From CAVRXQ01 sp963831155 (GTDB lineage: Bacteria > Actinomycetota > Acidimicrobiia > Acidimicrobiales > Bog-793), in contig CAWHOY010000005.1 of NCBI GenBank assembly GCA_963831155.1, positions 682,001 through 746,000 of the forward strand: a stretch of 64,000 nt of DNA. The letters are read 5' to 3'. Made by a program: the position numbers and the translations under genes. Each line of letters opens with the position of its first letter. Positions within the stretch are counted from its first letter, which is position 1. Of the stretch, positions 60,467-64,000 are shown piece by piece. A model generated the notes under the pieces. The model did no database searches, was not told the DNA's origin, and saw nothing but the letters and a program-made list of their open reading frames with translations.

Positions 60467-62109
60467 CCGCGCACCCTTTCCTCTCGGAACCATTCGACGA
60501 GGCTGACGGTCGAGCTGTCCTGTTCGGTGAGATTCGGCGGGTCCGTTGCCGTGAGCGCCGGGGCGAGCTCGCTCGCCATCTCCTTGCCGAGCTCGACGCC
60601 CCATTGGTCGAACGAGTCGATCCCCCAGACGACCCCCTCGACGAACACCGTGTGCTCGTACAGCGCGACGAGTTGGCCGAGCACCGAGGGCGTGAGCTTC
60701 GGTGCGAGGATCGTCGAGTTCGGATGGTTGCCGGGCATCACCTTGTGCGGAACGAGCGCCGCGGGCACTCCGGTCGCGGCGACTTCTTCCGCGGTCCGCC
60801 CAAACGCCAATACCCCGCTCTGCGCGAAGCAGTTCGCCATCAAAAGGTCGTGCTGGTCGTCGTGTTCGCGCGTCGAGTTCGCGAAACCGATGAAGTCGGC
60901 GGGCACGAGCTTTCTGCCTTGGTGGAGCAGCTGGTAAAAGGCGTGCTGACCGTTCGTTCCGGGTTCGCCCCAGAAGATCTCGCCGGACTGGCTCGTCACC
61001 GGGCTGCCGTCGCGACGCACGGACTTGCCGTTCGACTCCATCGTGAGCTGCTGGAGGTAGGCGGCAAAGCGCGAGAGCCGCTCCGAGTACGCCAGCACGA
61101 CGTGGCTCTGCGCGGCAAAGAAGTTATTGTACCAGACGTTCAGCATCCCTTGGATCACCGGCATGTTCGCTTCCAAGGGTGCGCTCACGAAGTGTTCGTC
61201 GATCGTGTGGAACCCGGACAGCATCTCGGCGAAACGTTCCTTGCCGATCGCGCACATCAGAGAAAACCCGATCGCAGAGTCGTAGGAGTAGCGACCGCCG
61301 ACCCAGTCCCAGAACTCCAGCATGTTCTCCGGGTCGATGCCGAACTCCCGCACCTGATCTGCGTTCGTCGAGACCGCGACAAAATGCCGAGCCGTCGCCG
61401 ATTCGTCTGCGCCGAGCCCTGAGAGCAGCCAGGCTTTCGCGGCCCGTGCGTTCGTCAGCGTCTCGAGCGTCGTGAACGTCTTCGATGAGACGACGAAGAG
61501 CGTCTCGGCCGGGTCGAGGTCGGCGGTCTTCTGCCACAAGTCGACCGGGTCGACGTTCGAGACGAAGCGGCACGTGATCCCCTCTGCCGCGTAATCCCGC
61601 AGGGCGTCGTATGCCATCTTTGGACCGAGGTCCGAACCGCCGATGCCGATGTTGACGACGGCGTGAATCGGCTTTCCCGTCGACCCCTTCCACTCCCCCG
61701 AGCGGATCGCGTCAGACAGCGTCCCCATCCGGTCGAGGACCCGATGGACGTCGGCAACGACTTCTTGGCCATCGACCACGAGCCGTTCGCCACGAGGCTT
61801 TCTGAGCGCGATGTGCAGCACGGCACGGTTCTCAGTCGTGTTGATGTGTTCCCCCGAGAACATCGCGTCGCGCCAGGCCTCGACGCCGACACGGCGGGCG
61901 AGGGCGATCAGTTCGTCGAGCGTCTCTTGGCGCAACCGGTGCTTCGAGTAATCGAGGTGGAGATCGCCGGCATCGAGGGTCATCCGCTTGCCGCGGCCAG
62001 GATCCGACGCGAAAAACTCCCGTAAATGCACCTCGCGGTCGGTGCCGCGATGCTCGGCGAGGGTGAACCACTCCGGGGTTGTCGTCGCGTCGACGGTCTC
62101 GGGGATCAC
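60463..62109 (-). CDS. pgi: Glucose-6-phosphate isomerase
   Basis: About 548 residues. GIGGSDLGPKMAYDAL near 145, SSKTFTTLETLTNA near 205, and the signature WDWVGGRYS near 265 and GSFDQWGVELGKE-like block (IDSFDQWGVELGKEM) near 505 are all present. It interconverts glucose- and fructose-6-phosphate. The GTG start at 62109 overlaps the gnd stop; upstream frame is not homologous. Confidence 0.96.
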   Translation of the reverse strand: MIPETVDATTTPEWFTLAEHRGTDREVHLREFFASDPGRGKRMTLDAGDLHLDYSKHRLRQETLDELIALARRVGVEAWRDAMFSGEHINTTENRAVLHIALRKPRGERLVVDGQEVVADVHRVLDRMGTLSDAIRSGEWKGSTGKPIHAVVNIGIGGSDLGPKMAYDALRDYAAEGITCRFVSNVDPVDLWQKTADLDPAETLFVVSSKTFTTLETLTNARAAKAWLLSGLGADESATARHFVAVSTNADQVREFGIDPENMLEFWDWVGGRYSYDSAIGFSLMCAIGKERFAEMLSGFHTIDEHFVSAPLEANMPVIQGMLNVWYNNFFAAQSHVVLAYSERLSRFAAYLQQLTMESNGKSVRRDGSPVTSQSGEIFWGEPGTNGQHAFYQLLHQGRKLVPADFIGFANSTREHDDQHDLLMANCFAQSGVLAFGRTAEEVAATGVPAALVPHKVMPGNHPNSTILAPKLTPSVLGQLVALYEHTVFVEGVVWGIDSFDQWGVELGKEMASELAPALTATDPPNLTEQDSSTVSLVEWFREERVRG

Positions 62110-63119
62110 CCCTTTTTCTCCTCGTGGCCCCCGAATGCCTTGCGTTGTGCCGATTCCACCTTGTCGGCGAAGAGCGCCGCGCCCTGGGAACCGAAGCGCG
62201 AGTACAACGCTGCCGTAAGCAGCGTCGCCGGTACGCCCTCGTCGATCGAGGCGAGGCTCGTCCAACGACCCTCGCCGGAATCGGAAACGCGCCCTTCGAA
62301 CTGACTGAGTTGCGGGTCTGCGTAAAGGGCTTCCGCGGTGAGATCGAGCAACCATGAGGCAATGACGCTGCCGCGTCGCCACACCTCCGCGACCTCGGGC
62401 AGGTCAAGGTCGTACCGGTAGTACTTCGGATCGCGCATCGGCGCCGTCTCGGCATCGTCTTGTTGGACCTTCGAACCCACGTTCGCGTTCTTCAGGATGT
62501 TCAGGCCCTCCGCGTACGCGCCCATCACTGCGTACTCGATCCCGTTGTGGACCATCTTCACAAAATGTCCGGCACCATTCGGTCCACAGTGCAGCCAACC
62601 CTGCTCTGAAGGCGCGAAGGCACCTGAGCGTCCCGGGGTCCGTGCAACATCTCCCGGGCCCGGCGCGAGCGCCTCGAAGATCGGGGCGAGTCGCTGCACT
62701 GCATCGTCGTCGCCGCCGACCATGAGACAGAACCCTCGTTCAAGGCCCCAAACGCCGCCGCTCGTTCCCGCGTCGACGTAGTGCAGTCCTTTCTTTCGCA
62801 GTTCCTCCGCCCGGTCGATGTCGTCGCGGTAATAGGAATTGCCGCCGTCGATCAAAGTGTCGCCCGCATCGAGGTGATCGGCGATGCTGTCGATCGTCTT
62901 CCCCGTCACCCCCGCCGGCACCATCATCCAGACGTTGCGCGGAGTCTTGAGGATTTTCACGAACTCTTCGACCGAGTGAGCGCCGATGGCGCCTTCGTGG
63001 GCCATGTTGTTGACGGCGTCGGCGTTGAGGTCGTAGACGACGCACTCGTGTCCCGCTTTCATCAATCGGCGGACCATGTTCGCCCCCATCCGCCCCAAGC
63101 CGACCATGCCGAGTTGCAT
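62106..63119 (-). CDS. gnd: 6-phosphogluconate dehydrogenase, decarboxylating
   Basis: 337 residues, the shorter YqeC/GndA-type. GLGRMGANMVRRL is the NAD(P) loop at 7-19; DGGNSYYRDDIDRA near 102, the DAGTSGGVWGLERGF substrate block near 121, and GPNGAGHFVKMVHNGIEY near 180 hold the catalytic Lys. It yields ribulose-5-phosphate. AGGAGG precedes the ATG at 63119. First gene of the operon. Confidence 0.95.
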   Translation of the reverse strand: MQLGMVGLGRMGANMVRRLMKAGHECVVYDLNADAVNNMAHEGAIGAHSVEEFVKILKTPRNVWMMVPAGVTGKTIDSIADHLDAGDTLIDGGNSYYRDDIDRAEELRKKGLHYVDAGTSGGVWGLERGFCLMVGGDDDAVQRLAPIFEALAPGPGDVARTPGRSGAFAPSEQGWLHCGPNGAGHFVKMVHNGIEYAVMGAYAEGLNILKNANVGSKVQQDDAETAPMRDPKYYRYDLDLPEVAEVWRRGSVIASWLLDLTAEALYADPQLSQFEGRVSDSGEGRWTSLASIDEGVPATLLTAALYSRFGSQGAALFADKVESAQRKAFGGHEEKKG

Positions 63120-63323
63120 GTGTTCCTCCTGAGTTGAGGACTGATCCGCTCGACTGCGGAGATGACGCCGCGAACCTATCGAGGAACGCCGGCGGACCGC
63201 ATTCGCCGACGCGCGCAACGCAGCGACATCGACCGGTCGCGCTCCCAGACGATCGCCCCCTCCCGGGCCGGAGCCGCTCGCCCCGGGTACGGTTCGAGTC
63301 GAGGCAAAAACAAGGAGGTTTCC

Positions 63324-64000
63324 GTGCGCGCGGTCGTGGTTACTCGCTTCGGCGGACCGGAAGTCCTTCAAATCAAAGATCTCCCCGATCCGACGCCATC
63401 GTCGGGCGAGCTGCTCGTCCACGTCGAGACCGCTGGCGTCAACTACATGGACGTCTACGGCCGCCTTGGCCGACCCCCGTACAACCGCGACGTGCCCTTC
63501 GTGCTCGGGGCCGAAGGCGCGGGGACCGTGCTCGAGATCGGGCCGGACGCGTCGGGATTTGCCGCCGGAGATCGCGTCGCGTGGATCGAGGCGCCCGGCA
63601 GTTACGCGGAGGAGGTCGTCGTGAAGGCGATCCGCGCGTTTCGCATCCCCGACGACGTCTCGTTCGCCGAGGCCGCGGCGGCGATGCTCCAGGGGCTGAC
63701 CGCGCACTACCTCACGGTCAGCACCTACGTCGTGGACGCGGAGGACGTCATCGCGGTGCACGCCGCGGCGGGCGGAGTGGGTCGACTCATCGTGCAGTTC
63801 GCGAAACAACTCGGTGCATCCGTCGTCGCGACCACCTCAACCCCAGAAAAAGCTGCCATCGCCCGGGCGGCCGGAGCCGACTTCGTCGTTTCCTACGACG
63901 ACTTCTCCGGCGAGGTCGGCCGGGTGACGAACGATTGCGGGGTCGCCGTCGTCTACGACGGGGTCGGCGCGGCGACCTTCGAGATGAGTCTCGACGCCCT
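63324..64000 (+). CDS. NADPH:quinone oxidoreductase-like protein, partial
   Basis: Runs off the right edge after 225 codons. Zinc-free medium-chain dehydrogenase: VTRFGGPEVLQIKDLP at the start, AGVNYMDVYGRLG near 45, FVLGAEGAGTV near 65, and the nucleotide loop AAAGGVGRLIVQFAKQLGA near 148. It reduces quinones by NADPH. GTG 63324 is preceded by AAGGAGG. Divergent from gnd across about 200 bp. Confidence 0.92.
   Translation, partial: MRAVVVTRFGGPEVLQIKDLPDPTPSSGELLVHVETAGVNYMDVYGRLGRPPYNRDVPFVLGAEGAGTVLEIGPDASGFAAGDRVAWIEAPGSYAEEVVVKAIRAFRIPDDVSFAEAAAAMLQGLTAHYLTVSTYVVDAEDVIAVHAAAGGVGRLIVQFAKQLGASVVATTSTPEKAAIARAAGADFVVSYDDFSGEVGRVTNDCGVAVVYDGVGAATFEMSLDA

Overview
High-GC, actinobacterial DNA with GTG and TTG starts and genes packed into overlapping strings. 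A mycothiol-type isomerase-like protein, the rimO-pgsA-cinA-recA neighbourhood, an MptB-like mannosyltransferase and a palindromic SOS box of the GAAC-N4-GTTC type all fit Actinobacteria, perhaps a deep-branching class such as Acidimicrobiia or Thermoleophilia. The lineage is an inference from gene content.

Region 1 (1-4235): small unrelated genes. These are the start of a DUF885 protein, a DUF2237 protein, a dienelactone-hydrolase-like enzyme, a membrane diguanylate cyclase and an Ala-rich coiled-coil protein. Region 2 (4236-14613, minus strand): a tight operon for molybdenum or tungsten enzymes. In transcription order it holds a MobA-MoaD fusion, an aldehyde:ferredoxin oxidoreductase (AOR), an NAD-type formate dehydrogenase alpha subunit, a NuoE-NuoF fusion, MoeA and a MoeA with a C-terminal binding-protein domain. 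Region 3 (14813-18568): a methyltransferase, a lone PIN-domain protein, an MptB-like membrane glycosyltransferase and a frameshifted VOC gene.

Region 4 (18596-28240) is a genomic island at tRNA-Val(CAC). The 3' end of the tRNA gene occurs three times (18596, 24340, 28166), so at least two related elements sit in tandem. Each ends on the right with a decayed tyrosine integrase and begins on the left with a related arm repeat. The first carries a HTH-TOBE regulator, a WtpABC-like tungstate/molybdate importer and an IS110-family element. The second carries a b6-type cytochrome b.

Region 5 (28450-33254): molybdopterin synthesis (moeA, moaA, mogA/moaB, moaD, moaE, moaC) and an extra MoaD/ThiS protein overlapping a BNR-repeat gene. 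With region 2 and the island importer, the window covers metal uptake, much of cofactor synthesis, metal insertion and two client enzymes. Region 6 (34500-41292): an overlapping string of a membrane protein, an SDR-HAD fusion, a zinc dehydrogenase, a LarA-like protein and a PlsC acyltransferase. This looks like an uncharacterised lipid pathway. LysR, GNAT and DsbA-like genes follow.

Region 7 (43722-55734, minus strand): recA with its SOS box, then cinA, pgsA, rimO, a bPH2-SHOCT protein, ddl, a membrane-anchored MurF-like ligase and an alpha/beta hydrolase. A complete 2,769-bp IS1595-family element with perfect 26-bp inverted repeats, an 8-bp target duplication and passenger genes lies between recA and the rest, a few bases from the SOS box. 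Region 8 (55801-64000): a UvrD-like helicase, two exported proteins, the gnd-pgi-zwf operon and the start of a quinone oxidoreductase.
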